NCBI GenBank assembly: GCA_933228895.1
Contig: OW121848.1
Location: forward strand, 134,124,615-134,188,614
Reading direction: 5' to 3'
Source: Platycnemis pennipes
Lineage: Eukaryota > Arthropoda > Insecta > Odonata > Platycnemididae
Length of the DNA: 64,000 bases
Shown: positions 45,165 to 56,989 of the stretch, piece by piece
How positions within the stretch are numbered: the first letter of the stretch is position 1
Layout of the letters: every line of letters begins with the position of its first letter
The notes under the pieces: model-generated
The model's database searches: none
What the model saw: only the letters and a program-made list of their open reading frames with translations
What the model was told of the DNA's origin: nothing
Translations under genes and position numbers: made by a program

Positions 45165-45250
45165 AGCTATAAAGATGGAGGAGTGTTCCATCGAAACGTC
45201 AGCAACGCAAAATCTTACCTGGCTGGAAACCAGAAAGAACAAAATCATAT
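45165..45250 (+). repeat. Penelope-tail-like segment with hammerhead-like core
   Basis: CTATAAAGATGGA GGAGTGT TCCATC GAAACGTCAGC: a 6-bp stem (GATGGA/TCCATC) sits between an altered CUGAAGA box and GAAAC...GUC. This is followed by ACCTGGCTGGAAACCAGAAAG. It resembles Penelope-like element terminal repeats; no coding part is attached. Confidence 0.55.
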
Positions 45251-45529
45251 ATTATCGTAGAGCCATGTTAAAAATCAGGGGTTTGTTACAACAAAATCAC
45301 TAGTCACGATAATCGAGTCGTCCGTAGAGCAAGTGAGTGACATATTGGATAATATTAATTTGGACTACCAGAGTGATAAGTATACTTGAGGTACCGCAGG
45401 CATGTAAATGCGCCTCATTTGTGGGCCAGTGTGAATTATGCTCCGCTTTCGATTCGCATAAATAATGCCTGATGAAGTTTTGGACGGTAATTTCGCCCGC
45501 ACTAAAAGAGTGAATAATTAATGAGGACG

Positions 45530-45840
45530 TTTAAACGATGGGCGAGGTCTTGATGGCGCAATCGAGGCCGCTCAGTCTCTCCACTGGGATTTCTCGAGAC
45601 CAAGCCGTGACTTGCGGCGCCTCCGACCCATCCTTAGTGCGGGGGCGGGAGGCGATGCTTCATCCCCTCCGCCAATCACCTTCGCCGAAGTCCCTCATGA
45701 TGAGAGTCGTTGCCGCCGCCTTCATTTTCATACCCTGGCCTCCTCATTCCCCCCCCTTAATGACACTCTCGAAGTCGTAAATTTATCAAGTTTCCCCTTT
45801 TATGCGTGCGGTCCACGGCGTTTACTCCCGTAGACAGGAT
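45530..45840. other. GC/CpG-rich patch
   Basis: CpG-dense (GCGGGGGCGGGAGGCGATGC). Two overlapping plus frames (45538-45780, 45612-45833), no domain recognised. Confidence 0.35.
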
Positions 45841-46009
45841 GCAGAGAGACTGCAGGTCTTTCGTTGTGAGGAGGGAATTGTGTCAACTCATCGCCTCTTT
45901 CTTCAAATAAATATTTGAGGGTGCATAAAAACAAACATACACAATTAACCACAAGAATGAGATGCATTTTACCATGATATCTTCACCATGGAAATCCAGC
46001 TGTCCTAGG

Positions 46010-46064
46010 TGCATCCACATAATACCCTGCAAGCCACCATAAAGGTGTGTAGCAGGGAGGTAAT
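46010..46064 (-). mobile_element. LINE-A 3'-end stub
   Basis: CATCCACATAATACCCTGC, AAGCCACCATAAAGGTGTGT and AGCAGGGAGG: a clear minus-strand terminal block, about 55 bp. Confidence 0.85.
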
Positions 46065-47910
46065 GGGCAAATGACACTTAAAATGAAATGTATTCTTTGC
46101 ATTTTAATGCAATTTTGAACTATTGGTTATTTGCTTTCTTCTCTATTCATAGTTAAACTCAGTTACGGGTCTCAGGTCTATTTGGGAAGCAATGCGGCAG
46201 GAAAAAGGAGAGAGCCAATTCATCTGATGAGTGAATTTCACATACCATTGCTGGGCTGAGTGCTTGGTCATGTCTATAGTATCAAACTCGACGGACCTTT
46301 GGGTCGAAATCCGCGATGAAACGCGGAGGGAAATACACACGTAGACTATCTGTTCTGTAATATATTTTATACTTTTCTGACCTTTATTTACAAAAAATTT
46401 TCCGTGCTTGAAAACGATTCTCAACATACACCTCTGCAAAAATAAGTATCACTTCTTCACTTATACTCAATTCGCTAATTTCGCTTCTCCTTGCTCCATA
46501 TAAACCTTTATCTATCTTACTTTACCGCTCACCCCATTCATTTCGTCCTTATTAAACAATCGTTCCTCAAAGTGATCAGGTTTTCCCTTATTTTATAAGC
46601 TATTTCTATAAGATTCATGAAACTAGTCCTTGATTTACTTTTTCATTACTTTACTCGCCCAATTTTCTTCCTTGTTTCACCCTTTACCCACTTTAAAAAT
46701 AAGAATGGCATTGTCTTTCTACAGTGTCCGAACGATTGGCCATGTTCATATTCTTATCAAGGAACATAGGAAATCAACTGTTTCAGGAAAAAACATTTCC
46801 TTATATTGACATTGTAAGGGGAAGAAGGAAAGAAAGTAGTTGAAATTGTGCATGGAGAGATGAACGTGGAGAATAAACCCCTTGAACGGGAAATGCAAGG
46901 AAAAATTGAGCTGGGTAGTGGGTCCTACTCTTTGAGTATTGTAAAGAAACAATGGGCCAGACCCAGTGTGTAATTGCCAGAGACAAAGTTAGTACAATGG
47001 CCAAATGTCGTTGAAACGCTGCACTACAATAATACCTTTTATGTATTGGTAATACCGCACTAGCATTACACTTGAACAAAGGGTTTTTCCGGGGGGAGTG
47101 CATAAAAACCACGGATGCCAACAATATGGGTTCGCATTTCCTTATCGACGCCCGCGTGTGAGGTCGCATTTTCCTCACGAGAAGTTACTTTTATAAAAGT
47201 GTATGTTGAACCTGACTGCCTCCAGACTCGCGTGGGTGTGGGTTACGTTGAAGGCGTGTCAAGAAAAGTGCCACAGGACGAGAGAGTGAGCAGAACTGCC
47301 GGACACACCCGGAGGACCAATACCGTCGGGAGAACAGAACAAAGTACCACCAGACACGTAACAAAAGTCCATGGGCACGATACCTTATTAATACAAGTGT
47401 ATTTGTGAAGTTCATTTGATGTTTTTTGACAAGTGGGCGCTCAAAGTCACGTATCAATCACTTGGATTTATTTAAAATGATAATTTTTTTATTTTTGTCG
47501 TCATGAATGTTCTTTTTTTAACCGACACATATTGGTGTTAATGTCATTTGTTTGTAAATGTAAAACCCATCCTGTCCACAGCTAGCCGGTGCAAAGGAGC
47601 TAAACAAGGTGGGTCTTACAAGTGAAGGGATTACGTTACAGTCTGTCCATCTATTTATGAAATTAGGACTATTGTGCATTTAAATTATCAAGGGAGCAGT
47701 AGTATGGTCATAAATGTGATTGAATCAGTAGCTCCAGTCCTCAATTCGCAAAATAAAACCAATCCACAACCAAACACGTTGAAATTAACAAAGTAAATCA
47801 CCTTTCGAAAATCATAATGATAAAAAACGAGATCACTCTGTCAATGCATAATATTCGAGGCGTTGAAGTCTTTCTTGGAATGTACCCGAAGCTTCAAGTT
47901 TCAGCGGTAT
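46065..47910. other. 1.8 kb stretch without recognised features
   Basis: Overlapping short frames at 46801-47457 on both strands have no recognisable motif. The rest is AT-rich. Confidence 0.35.
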
Positions 47911-47913
47911 CCG

Positions 47914-48189
47914 TTATGAGAGCTGGGTTGCGTAAGTCAAAAACCTTAACAGCATAGTAATGGCGCTTTCCAATGGGAGCATATAAGATTCCTCGGTGCA
48001 ATTAAAATACTTGGTGCATTTTAGGAGGTTCTTAGGTATCTCGTAATCCATGAAGTGTACCGCTCCACAAGCCTTGAAGTAAGGGGCGGTAACTGCTATG
48101 CATCGTCTGTTTAATCGAGAAACTTGCCAGTAATCACTCTGAATCGAGGGCAGGGTGAGAATGCGGGGTAATAGAGCTGTAACGACCAT
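47914..48189 (-). CDS. Candidate exon or small ORF, function unknown
   Basis: A 91-codon minus-strand frame (MVVTALLPRILTLPSIQSDY..., ending LLRFLTYATQLS then stop). The part from SDYWQVSRL onward has mixed amino-acid composition and four cysteines (RRCIAV, FKACGAV, LLKCTKYF, FNCTEESY), with no low complexity, unlike most frames in the window. A pyrimidine-rich run ending CGATTCAG at about 48138-48150 could be a splice acceptor, making this a terminal exon. No polyadenylation signal is evident close by, and I recognise no family. It could equally be a chance frame or a fragment of a mobile-element gene. Confidence 0.3.
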   Translation of the reverse strand: MVVTALLPRILTLPSIQSDYWQVSRLNRRCIAVTAPYFKACGAVHFMDYEIPKNLLKCTKYFNCTEESYMLPLESAITMLLRFLTYATQLS

Positions 48190-48785
48190 TACGAAAATGC
48201 ATTTCTTAGAAAATCAAGGAAATTTAGATTCTCCCCGGGCTCATCCTTCCAAGAGACTCGTAATCTCTCGTAGGGGTTCCATGCCTCATATATTGCGTTT
48301 GCGGTCATTCCGGGACCTGACGCATTAGGAAGGATTCTGCCTATACTTGCGGCCATCGTAATTCAATTAAGCAAGGAGGATTAGACTTTATTGTGAAAGG
48401 CACCCTTTTTCGAGGGTTCGGCGAGTTCAAATTGACTGAGTCCTCAAAATTGAAATGCACACATTGTTCTGAAAAACATACACTAAATTTGAAGTAAAAT
48501 AAAAATAAAAGAAAGATTTTTAAATAACCTAATAAGTACCTAAACGATCACATGTACTACAAAGGAATTGCTGCTCGATTATTTCTTATCAATAACTTAA
48601 CTTTACAGTAAAAGTATTCACGTAATATTTTGACACATGATTGGTATGTCACATGGTATTCTTGGTGAAAAATATTATTTCATCATCCACGATACATAGA
48701 AACGATGAATACTTTTTCAAAAAGAGCATTGATATTACCAATTTTGTGATGTCCATCTGTGTTCCATAGAAATCTAACATAATGT
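48190..48785. other. AT-rich stretch, nothing recognised
   Basis: No ORF or repeat recognised. Confidence 0.35.
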
Positions 48786-49460
48786 CATCATCGTCAGTCA
48801 ACAACCCTAAGATTGGTTTGATGCCTCCACTCAATTTTCCTATCGGCCAACCTCTTTATATTTACGTAATTGAGGCGCTCGGGGCTAGATAATGGTAAGC
48901 CACATTTAGGAAATTTTACAGGAGTGACATCTGAAGGTTCGAAACATTCCCTAAATTAGGTGTTGTGTCTTGATGCAATATATAACAACAAGGTGTGTGC
49001 TGCCATCTCTTGGTTTCTTCAAATAATACTCCGCCAGTGGCTTCCCATCGTCTAGCAGATAAGAAAGGCGTACAGATCCCAATATTTTTCAGTGTGTGGC
49101 TTACCATTATCTAGCCCCGAGCGCCTCAATTATTCTCTTTCAAATCCTTCACAACTTGCTCCATGCATCTCGTACGACGCCAGCCTTTTCCATATTTCCC
49201 GTTCACTTCTACCTCGACGATTGCCTTCATTAGCCAGCCTATCGTGCCTAAAGAAACGGCCCATTTTGTCCCGTCTTCATTTCAGAGTTTTCAGCTGAAA
49301 TCTCTTTTCTCCCATATTCTGAAGACTTCTTCGTCTGTCCCTCGCTCAATAAATGTTATCTTCATCATTCTTTGGTAGCACCAAATTCAAAATGCCTTCG
49401 GCCTGCTGCTGTTATCGCTGATATTCGCTGCTATATGGAAGCATGCTCCAGATATATGTT
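48786..49460 (-). mobile_element. Endonuclease-RT LINE 3' fragment interrupted by a MITE
   Basis: The 3' tail and end (TCATCATCGTCAGTCAACAA, CCTAAGATTGG) lie at 48786-48868. The coding remainder lies at 49133-49460, where minus-strand frames read EEVF.IWEKRD, MGRF.RHDRL and WKRLASYEM in shifted frames, parallel to 57.0-57.3 kb. The 262-bp gap is the mariner-type MITE. Plus-strand frames 49092-49378 are shadows. Confidence 0.8.
48869..49130. mobile_element. Mariner-type MITE with perfect 36-bp TIRs, TA target duplication
   Basis: Begins ATTGAGGCGCTCGGGGCTAG and continues to GTAAGCCACA. The reverse complement at 49095-49130 is identical over 36 bp. It is flanked by TA at 48867-48868 and 49131-49132. 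TA duplication and long TIRs indicate a Tc1/mariner-superfamily non-autonomous element. Perfect TIRs suggest recent insertion. No internal ORF of transposase type. It interrupts an endonuclease-RT LINE. Confidence 0.92.
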
Positions 49461-49985
49461 ATGATGAAATGTTACCTTACTTCAATAATCATAAATTCAA
49501 TGAAATTCATCATTTTTGCTTCCTACGAGATAAAAATGTTTCTTACCCTACTCATGGCTCTGCTAATCTATGAACAAAAATAATGCGATAAATGTCTCAA
49601 TGAAAAGTACACGTACTCATACAAGAAATCTTCGACTGTTCAATCAAGCTGGCTGGATCCGCTGGCATTCCGCCCCTGTCCGCGATTCACCACATAAATT
49701 CGGCTGTTAGAAATGAAGGCTAAATGCGACACATCCTAGTTCTCTTTGGAAGCTTTCTTACCTTGTAATTCCAACACACAGTGCCACAAGACGGTGGAGC
49801 GAAAAGCAACTGAATAAAATTTACGCCATCTAAGGAGATAAATTGTGAATAATGCGCTTCTCCGTATTAATATACAATGCACTCCTTCGCGTTTAATCTG
49901 AAATGACACGAAACGTGTTTTAGGGATGCATTTTAGCGTTAGCGATCGTGAAAATAGGTAGATATGCAGATGCAAATCAGCCGGA
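49461..49985. other. Unassigned stretch
   Basis: Nothing recognised. Confidence 0.3.
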
Positions 49986-49987
49986 TT

Positions 49988-50032
49988 CCGTCTACATCTA
50001 CATAATACCCTGCAAGCCACCATAAAGCCACC
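49988..50032 (-). mobile_element. LINE-A 3'-end stub, very short
   Basis: GTCTACATCTACATAATACCC then TGCAAGCCACCATAAAG: only the terminal ~45 bp. Confidence 0.85.
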
Positions 50033-50559
50033 ACATTAAATAAGTATAATTGCTATTTAGTCTGGCAACGATGTGATTGGTTTAACTACGGAGTTACGGG
50101 GAAAAACGTACCCTCTTAAACCACTATCACTATCACAGGTGTATTTGAACTGTAAACGAACAAATCTTTTGAGAAGCTTAATATAAGAATATATGGGTAT
50201 GTGTATCGTGGGACTAGAAGGTAACAATATGGCGAGGAAAATATATTCCCAATCAGCTCTTTTTAAAATGACGTGAACAGATACAGTTAAAGTTATCAAA
50301 ACCAACAGCGTCCGCGGTTGAGGGGGTGTGGTTAATGATATGTAATGGATTACATGGCGACGATAAACAATGGATTGAGAGTAAACGCAATAAAGAAAAT
50401 CTCTCGGCATCGGTCACGAAGACTGGATCGCTCCAGCGGCCCTTGACGCTTGCCCGCAACCTCTGACCCTCCCTTTATGCAGGATTCATCACAGCCTTCC
50501 GCACCGTACCCTTCGGCCAGAACCACTTCCGAATCATTCCGGGGGGAGGAGAGCGAACC
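50033..50559. other. Unassigned stretch
   Basis: AT-rich at first, CpG-containing from about 50400. Minus frames 50057-50574 overlap without recognisable domains. Confidence 0.3.
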
Positions 50560-50935
50560 TCCCCCCTCCTTCAAGCCGTCATTTGGTATCCCACGCTAAG
50601 TGCATTCTATATCACAATTACGGTCCATTATCACCCTCTCTCGCTCCCCCGTGTCTTCCTTCCCCATATCTAGTGCCCGTCTCCCATTCCTCCCTTCCAC
50701 GACGCCTTAACGCCTTAGGCTACTACCTCCTTAGTGCCATCCACCCCATCTTTGGCCACCGAGAGCAGGGAAGAAGAGTCCACCCACGGCGAACGACTTT
50801 CCCATACTCTTCGGCGAAGAGGACGAGCCCTATTGGACCAAGTCGATCCCGGAAGAAGACATCTTCGCGATAAACGCCAAACATCCCACAGCTTTAATCG
50901 CATCCCTCCATGTTGGACGGACACTTTATTGTCCA
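50560..50935. other. Pyrimidine-rich GC patch
   Basis: C/T-rich then CpG-containing sequence with overlapping frames on both strands (50583-50949 plus, 50715-50924 minus). No domain. Confidence 0.35.
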
Positions 50936-51970
50936 GGAACTTTGCATAGGTGATTCCGGGAATATCTTGTTATATGATCGGACGGTTTACGCTCTCCTTT
51001 ACTTAACGCCTTGTCACACGAAGCAATAAGTTGCACAACTTGAAGCAGCGTAAAATCGTGGAAATAATATGAATGTATAATTGGAAATAGAACAGAGAAT
51101 GATTTTCTCAAAGTAGTATTTGCATTAAAGGCAGTTTTCTTCAAGTTTTGTTCCTTTTCACGGTGCAATATTCATTATGCATTTTCAATTAATTGGACTA
51201 CGATTTGTACACCTCGTGTAAAAAAAATGAAAACGATAATTTTGTTCCATTGAAAGGTTAGGTTAAATTAGTGAATATTAAACAAATAAATATTAAAACA
51301 TTAACGCGTATTCAGTTGGACTTTTTAACATTGTTTAACAGAAAATAATCGCAAGTTATAAACTTTATGCTTCGGCATAAAACCATTTTTAATTCCCGAT
51401 TTTTTGGAAATTATATAGAATGGAATAGACGATTGACAATCAGTACTTTTCACAGATTTATTGAAATACAATCTGTTTCGCTGTGCATTCAAATAATCAC
51501 CAGAATTTAAAGGCTTTATAAGCTGATGATATCGTGAACACAGCAAAACGAAAGCTAAGGAAAAGTACAAATTCTATGTTCCACTTTAATGCACTCATAT
51601 AATTTTGCAGTAAACCATAAATTACAAACTACGAAAACTCAATATTATGTACACCTCTTGGAGGAAACATAGGAAAACATACTATAGGAGATCATACTGT
51701 AGTGAATTGACGTTTGTATTGAAACATATTAAAGTTGGCCTGGCTGATAGGCAGAATCAACCAATAAAATACCATGCAATAATTTCATGAAATGATGTGA
51801 TGCACTAGCCGTCCGAAAGTAAAATGACTGAGACACCCACATTACTACATGCCATTTTAAATAGCCAAAACGCATTCGTGAATCAAACATGACCTCTGTA
51901 CCCCACTATGAATTTCTATACCAGGAAGTAAGACCTGGCTGTCGTGACCGGTATGATATAATTTAAAATT
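50936..51970. other. 1 kb AT-rich stretch, nothing recognised
   Basis: Short frames only. Confidence 0.4.
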
Positions 51971-52209
51971 GTAAATTGGTGGGTGGGCGGGGGACTTCTG
52001 AAGCCCCCCTGGCACTTACAATTAAGACCTTTTTAGATCCATTGTGCCAACCCACATTTAACCTACCCGCTACTCGCAGACAGGGGACAAGAACACCGTT
52101 GTAGAGGTATGGAGGGGGTCACACCCATCCAACCTCCGTCTCCGCCCAACGTTGCTAACTTCGGTGATCTTACGGGAACCGATGTGTAAACTTGGCTAGG
52201 CCCTTGCCC
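51971..52209 (-). mobile_element. 5S-rRNA-headed SINE, copy 1
   Basis: On the minus strand the first ~120 bp (52209 back to about 52090) is a 5S rRNA relative. It retains GATCACCGAAGTTAGCAACG, the GGATGGG segment and the 3' GGTGTTCTTGTCCCC end, that is, the internal Pol III type-1 promoter region. It is followed by a ~115-bp unrelated body (CGGGTAGGTTAAATGTGGG, TTGGCACAATGGATC, GTGCCAGGGGGGCTTC, CAATTTAC). The same head-body order recurs at 63437-63670, which shows it is a SINE and not a 5S gene. TSD not evident. Confidence 0.9.
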
Positions 52210-53094
52210 TTGCCTATGAAGAGCAATACTCAGAGGTATTCATTGACCTCACTCCATGCTTTCACCTAGTCATCATGTAGTTAAACTGGCCCTTTTATAT
52301 AATAAATGACAAGCGTGGAACAAACATACCTTATTTTTCGAAATTATGTCGATTCCATTACATTTCGACGTATCATACATTGGCGTCAGTTATCGAGAAA
52401 CACTGTAGACGGAGGATAATATTTGATGACGCTGAAATTCGTACTGTGCTGACGGTGATTTTGGTGAAGGCTAAAAGTAGACAACATAAAAGGCATGATA
52501 TAGCATATATAAAAAAGCAAATAGACTTTAAATCATCCATACGACTTACGCAATTAAATTTTTGCAAACGGTCGCTATGAGTTATCCATTATATCAGGGA
52601 GGGTAGCAGAGAGCATTTTTAGAGACACTTAAAAATGATTTATGACTCACGGAGAGAACTTGGTGGGACCAGATCGTGCTGTGCATAAATTCCCTGTTGA
52701 GATCGGAGTTCAATCAAAACTTCGGTGCTGTTTTTAAAAGATTGAAGTGAAGCGTTTAAACATAAGTTTTTTAAATTTATAAAATTAGCAAATTAAACAT
52801 AGACGAGATGTTAGGTAGATATAGAAAAAAAACGTGTAGGCTGGAGTAATATGTCGAGCTAAGAGTACTACACATCTGAGAAAGGTTCATAGCTATGCGA
52901 AGGAATTCACTGCACCTTATGAGGGCAGTGAAATCCTAGAAAACTCTTTGACTGATTAAAAACTTATCCACGCGTAGTTCTTCGATAATTCAACAGTATT
53001 CACCAGGTGAATGTCATACATAGGCAATGATGTATGATTCACCGTAAACAATTTCGGCTACAAGTACTTAGAGTACATTTTGGTAAAGAACTAT
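52210..53094. other. Unassigned stretch
   Basis: AT-rich; the 66-codon plus frame at 52380-52580 has no motif recognised. Confidence 0.35.
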
Positions 53095-53149
53095 CTTCTC
53101 CCAAGCATCCTCAGGGTGGCGTGCAGGATAATAAATGGATGTAGATGTC
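53095..53149 (+). mobile_element. LINE-A 3'-end stub, divergent
   Basis: CCTCAGGGTGGCGTGCAGGA, TAATAAATGGATGTAGATG: plus-strand terminal block with tail. Confidence 0.65.
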
Positions 53150-53384
53150 ATATCCAGGGTTTTGTAACGGAGATCTTTGTGTATATATTTTACTCAATTC
53201 AATCAATAATATTTATATGCATCACAGCTAGTGCAAATTAAAATAATAGTCATCACATGAACCGCGGTATTGATACCTAGGTGTTCTATGGCGGGAAATT
53301 CATTTTTGCATTTCCTTGCTTTAAACGCTGTTCCTGAAGGGAAATACGATAAGTAGAAGAGCTTTTTTTAAAGGGAAATCGGAG

Positions 53385-53880
53385 AGGATATCGCCCCGTG
53401 CTTTGGGAACCGGACTAGAGAAAATCTTCGTGGAGCACAGGTGCGCTCGGCGTGAAATGTCCTCGGCTAAAAACCGAGCTTATGGGCCGGCACCGAACGA
53501 ACATCCGGGGAGCAAACACCCCGTTCCCCTAAGAGGGCTTTTTGTAATCGCCGAATCAAGAGCACGTGGTGAGCGAAAAAGGCGTCAGAGGGGAAGAGTA
53601 AACTGCCTGAATGGAAAAGAATATGCGGGGAACGAAAGCGTGAAGGGGTTAAGGGCGGGGGAGGGAGCAGCCCCCGGAATAAAAGGGGTTTCAGCGTCAA
53701 AAGTGCGCTTTCGCTCACACACAAAAGGGATGAGCTTCGAGGTGGGGATTGGACGGGGAGTGGATGGAAGGGTATCGTTCACTGTTATGGTAGGGGTATG
53801 GTATGGTAGGGGGGGAGGCGTTTGGTGGGTGCGATACGGCGATGCATCGATGCCAATGCTTTCCAGTCGATGAGCAGGGA
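53385..53880. other. GC-rich purine-skewed patch
   Basis: CpG-containing with G-rich runs (GGCGGGGGAGGGAG). Frames of 156 codons run on both strands (53403-53873 plus, 53585-54055 minus). With equal-length frames on opposite strands, composition rather than coding explains them. Confidence 0.4.
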
Positions 53881-54309
53881 TAAGGAACGATGCGTCTATG
53901 AAAACCATAACTAATATATCTACATGGCCAATGTGACCAGCATGACTGCATGGTTGACAGTTAAGATGCTGCGATGTGGTCGATACAATCGGCAGTGGGA
54001 TAAAACGAATAATAAGGCAGTAAGGACCTTTTATAAGATAACATATAGATGACATTGTATTTATTTTCTATGCGATAATACAATCTATACAATGTTATCG
54101 AAAATGTAAAAGATGAGGCGATTTTTTCCAAGATATTTTAATTTTTTTAAACCATTTGACTTTTTTATATGGCATAACAAACTAAAATAGCGGCATTGCG
54201 ATATCATCGATAATTTCGTATTCACCGATACGATTAGATTAAGCATATTATTAATGAACCAGGGATATATCGTCGATACTGCGACAGCTCTTCGTATAAA
54301 GTATCGATA
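53881..54309. other. AT-rich stretch with TATCGATA-like motifs
   Basis: Several CATCGATAA, TATCGTCGATA and TATCGATATATC motifs at about 54200-54320 recall the hAT-like subterminal region at 40.5 kb, but no paired termini or TSD were found. Confidence 0.3.
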
Positions 54310-54905
54310 TATCAATTTCGATGTTCAAGAGCTAAGAGAGGCGCGTCCAGACAAAGGGTTGCAAGAGAGAGGAGGAGAGAACGGAGAGAGTAAGCGAGCA
54401 AAAGGGGAGAGGTGTTAGGCGAGGAGGAAAGGGAAAGGAATACCATTTCGGACGAGGGGGGAGAGGTTAGGAGCAGCAGGGAGAGAGAGAGGGGGGGAAG
54501 GGAGCGAGGTAGACGCAATGGACCGCACAGATGAAGTTTTTTTTTTTAACTCTTAGGGGTTGCAAAGGACCTCTTTACGGGCGGCGAGCAAAAGAACTCG
54601 TTAAACACCCTTTTCACCCCCTCTCTCATCCTCTCCCTCCCCCGCCATCAACCCCTCGACCGTCGCGAACCAGAACAGCCCCTCCCCTTCCCCCATGCCA
54701 TCCTTGTTGGGTCCACCCTGCACCCCCGTGGTGACCAGTACTCTCTCTAAACGGAGGAGCCAACCCTTTTCCTCCGATGCCCTCCTGTTCCGCTGTCATC
54801 ACTTCCCACAGCACCGCTCCATCTCACCCCCAAACCTTTTCGCTCTCACTTTCCTTGCTTACCCATTCCACGATACCCTGCCTCCTTCAGGGGCATATTT
54901 CGTAT
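54310..54905. other. GC patch, purine-rich then pyrimidine-rich
   Basis: GA/GGGGAG-rich at 54340-54510, CCCTCC-rich at 54610-54860: opposite strand skews back to back. Frames low-complexity. Confidence 0.4.
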
Positions 54906-56335
54906 TTCCGTCAAATTAAAGTGAGTATTCATAGGTTCATGGTAAAATACTGGGTGCCTTTAATTACTCCAAGATAATAACCTCGGATGTATTTGTCCTA
55001 TTATAAATAGTATATTCGATAGTTTCGTATTCAGAGAGTGGGTTAGTGCAGTAGACCACAAATTATAAGACTTTAGATAGTAGTATCAGGCTTCTTATTT
55101 CGAGGATCTAGTCACAAGCATTGGCAAGGACTATTTTTTCTGGTAAACCTCTTACTATTGGAGTGGTAAGTGGATACTGATAAAAGTTAGCACTTTGTTA
55201 TTCGGGTGGGACTTTAAGCCGTGGTTCACCGCTTCATTATTGACTATTGCTGAGTAAGTTGATGACAACGCAGTACATTTAAACCATTGCTTTATCTTGA
55301 AATATTATACCTTTACTCCACATCTCTAATCATCTCTAATGGCACAAATTACATAAGCTGTCCATCACCTGCACCCAATAGTAGCTTTTTTAAGCTAGAA
55401 ACCCATCGAAGGGAATGTATGCATCAAATGATAAAAAGACTATTTTCCGTGCACTTAACTTTTGGAGTTACCAACTAAACATATGCCCCTTAAAAATTCA
55501 AAGGGACCTCTGATTGCAAGTAGTCTCATAGCCTGGTCATTTGGTGGCTTATGGGCCCTGGAAAAAAACATATTAGTATATTTGCTGGAAAAAAATCAAT
55601 TGAGAACGAATAGTCTTAGTTATGTTTCCTGGTTGTTATAGACACAATGGGAAATTTGTCTCATACCAGACAAAATGGCACGACCTCGCTTCTGCTGACC
55701 CTGCCAATTGCTCTTCGCACTATTAGAATTCAGTCCAAAAGATATTTATTGCATAAAAATAATGTTTCTGAAATGTTTGGAGAGATTAGTAAATTTTAGA
55801 GTTTTAGAGGTTATTTAGCCCATGTTGGGCGGTTTCTTTAATGTCTCCTTTCTACAAAACCTATCACTACGTGCGTATAAAATTCCAAATTTATTATTTA
55901 AAAGTATAAGTAATCTTAGATGCACGTAAATTAGATGTACAGATGGACAGCAGAACTGATTACCTCGTTGATAAAACTCTGCAGGTGATTACACCGAAAT
56001 TCCGAGAGATTCTCTGGTTATACATTTGTCAAAAAAACACGAAAATCAGAAGCAAGGGTCCATACCAGTAAGAATTTTGCTAAAATTAATACTTTCTTTA
56101 TCGTCAAATTAGCCCCTAGGTGAATGGTAAAATCAAGACTTGGAAAACATAGTTGAGATTGAAGTAATGTTTCAAAGAGGATATGGACGCAACTTCACAA
56201 AAATAGATATCACCTTTTTCATTCTTTCTGTTATTCTGAATAGGCTTCCCCAGTCTTCTATAAACTCAGTCATCATCACATCATTCATGCCCACCGAATC
56301 GTCTATTTTTGCACTCCCCTCCCATCTGTGTGCCG
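54906..56335. other. 1.4 kb AT-rich stretch, nothing recognised
   Basis: Short frames only. Confidence 0.4.
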
Positions 56336-56870
56336 CGTAAAAACACGTTTTCCGACTCCCTCCCTTTACTTCAGCCTGCCTAACCCACCAGCCTTCCACA
56401 CTTCCCCACTCCCCCACCCCCCCATCTCCTCTCTCCTCTCCTCCATTCATTCGCCGAAGCTTTTCAGTTGACCAGCCTTTTAACCGCCACTCACAACCCC
56501 CTTTCCAAACCCTCCCTCCCCCCGACTCTCCATATCGTCGACGTCCCCACTTAACCGAGCAAATCGCTTGCGGACACCTCCCGGCTAGTTATGATGCAAA
56601 GAGAGCCCCCTCTCCTTTCCCCGCAGCCTTCTCACACTCCTTCCAACGATTCCTCTTCCCCTTCTCTTTCTAAACGCCCCCGCTGACCCTTCCGTGACCG
56701 GAAAACGGGTGTTCTTCTTCGACACACGAATCGTGGTCTCAATTCTTGCCTCGAGTAGCGATGTTGTTCCTCCACAGCATGGTACAGGATTCATCTTCAA
56801 AGGCGTCGATATCCTCGCCCCTCGGCGAACCAACCCCCTCATCCCTGACAGGCAACGATGTATGGAATGA
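56336..56870. other. Pyrimidine-rich GC patch
   Basis: CCCCACCCCCCC-type runs (56400-56540), then a CpG-containing part to about 56850. No domain in overlapping frames. Confidence 0.4.
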
Positions 56871-56989
56871 TGATGACGCTATCGAGAACTCGGATCATAA
56901 TTTAATCTACCATCAGAGAATAGAAACAGCTTCATTCCAAACCTAATTCCACCGTTAATTTGACCGGTATGCCAACCTATTTAGGACAA

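Noticed and set aside
53403..54055. Two 156-codon frames on opposite strands
   Set aside because: Equal-length overlapping frames in a skewed GC patch; composition explains both.
53881..54320. Third hAT-like element suggested by TATCGATA motifs
   Set aside because: No matching termini or 8-bp duplication could be found; AT-rich sequence can give such motifs by chance.
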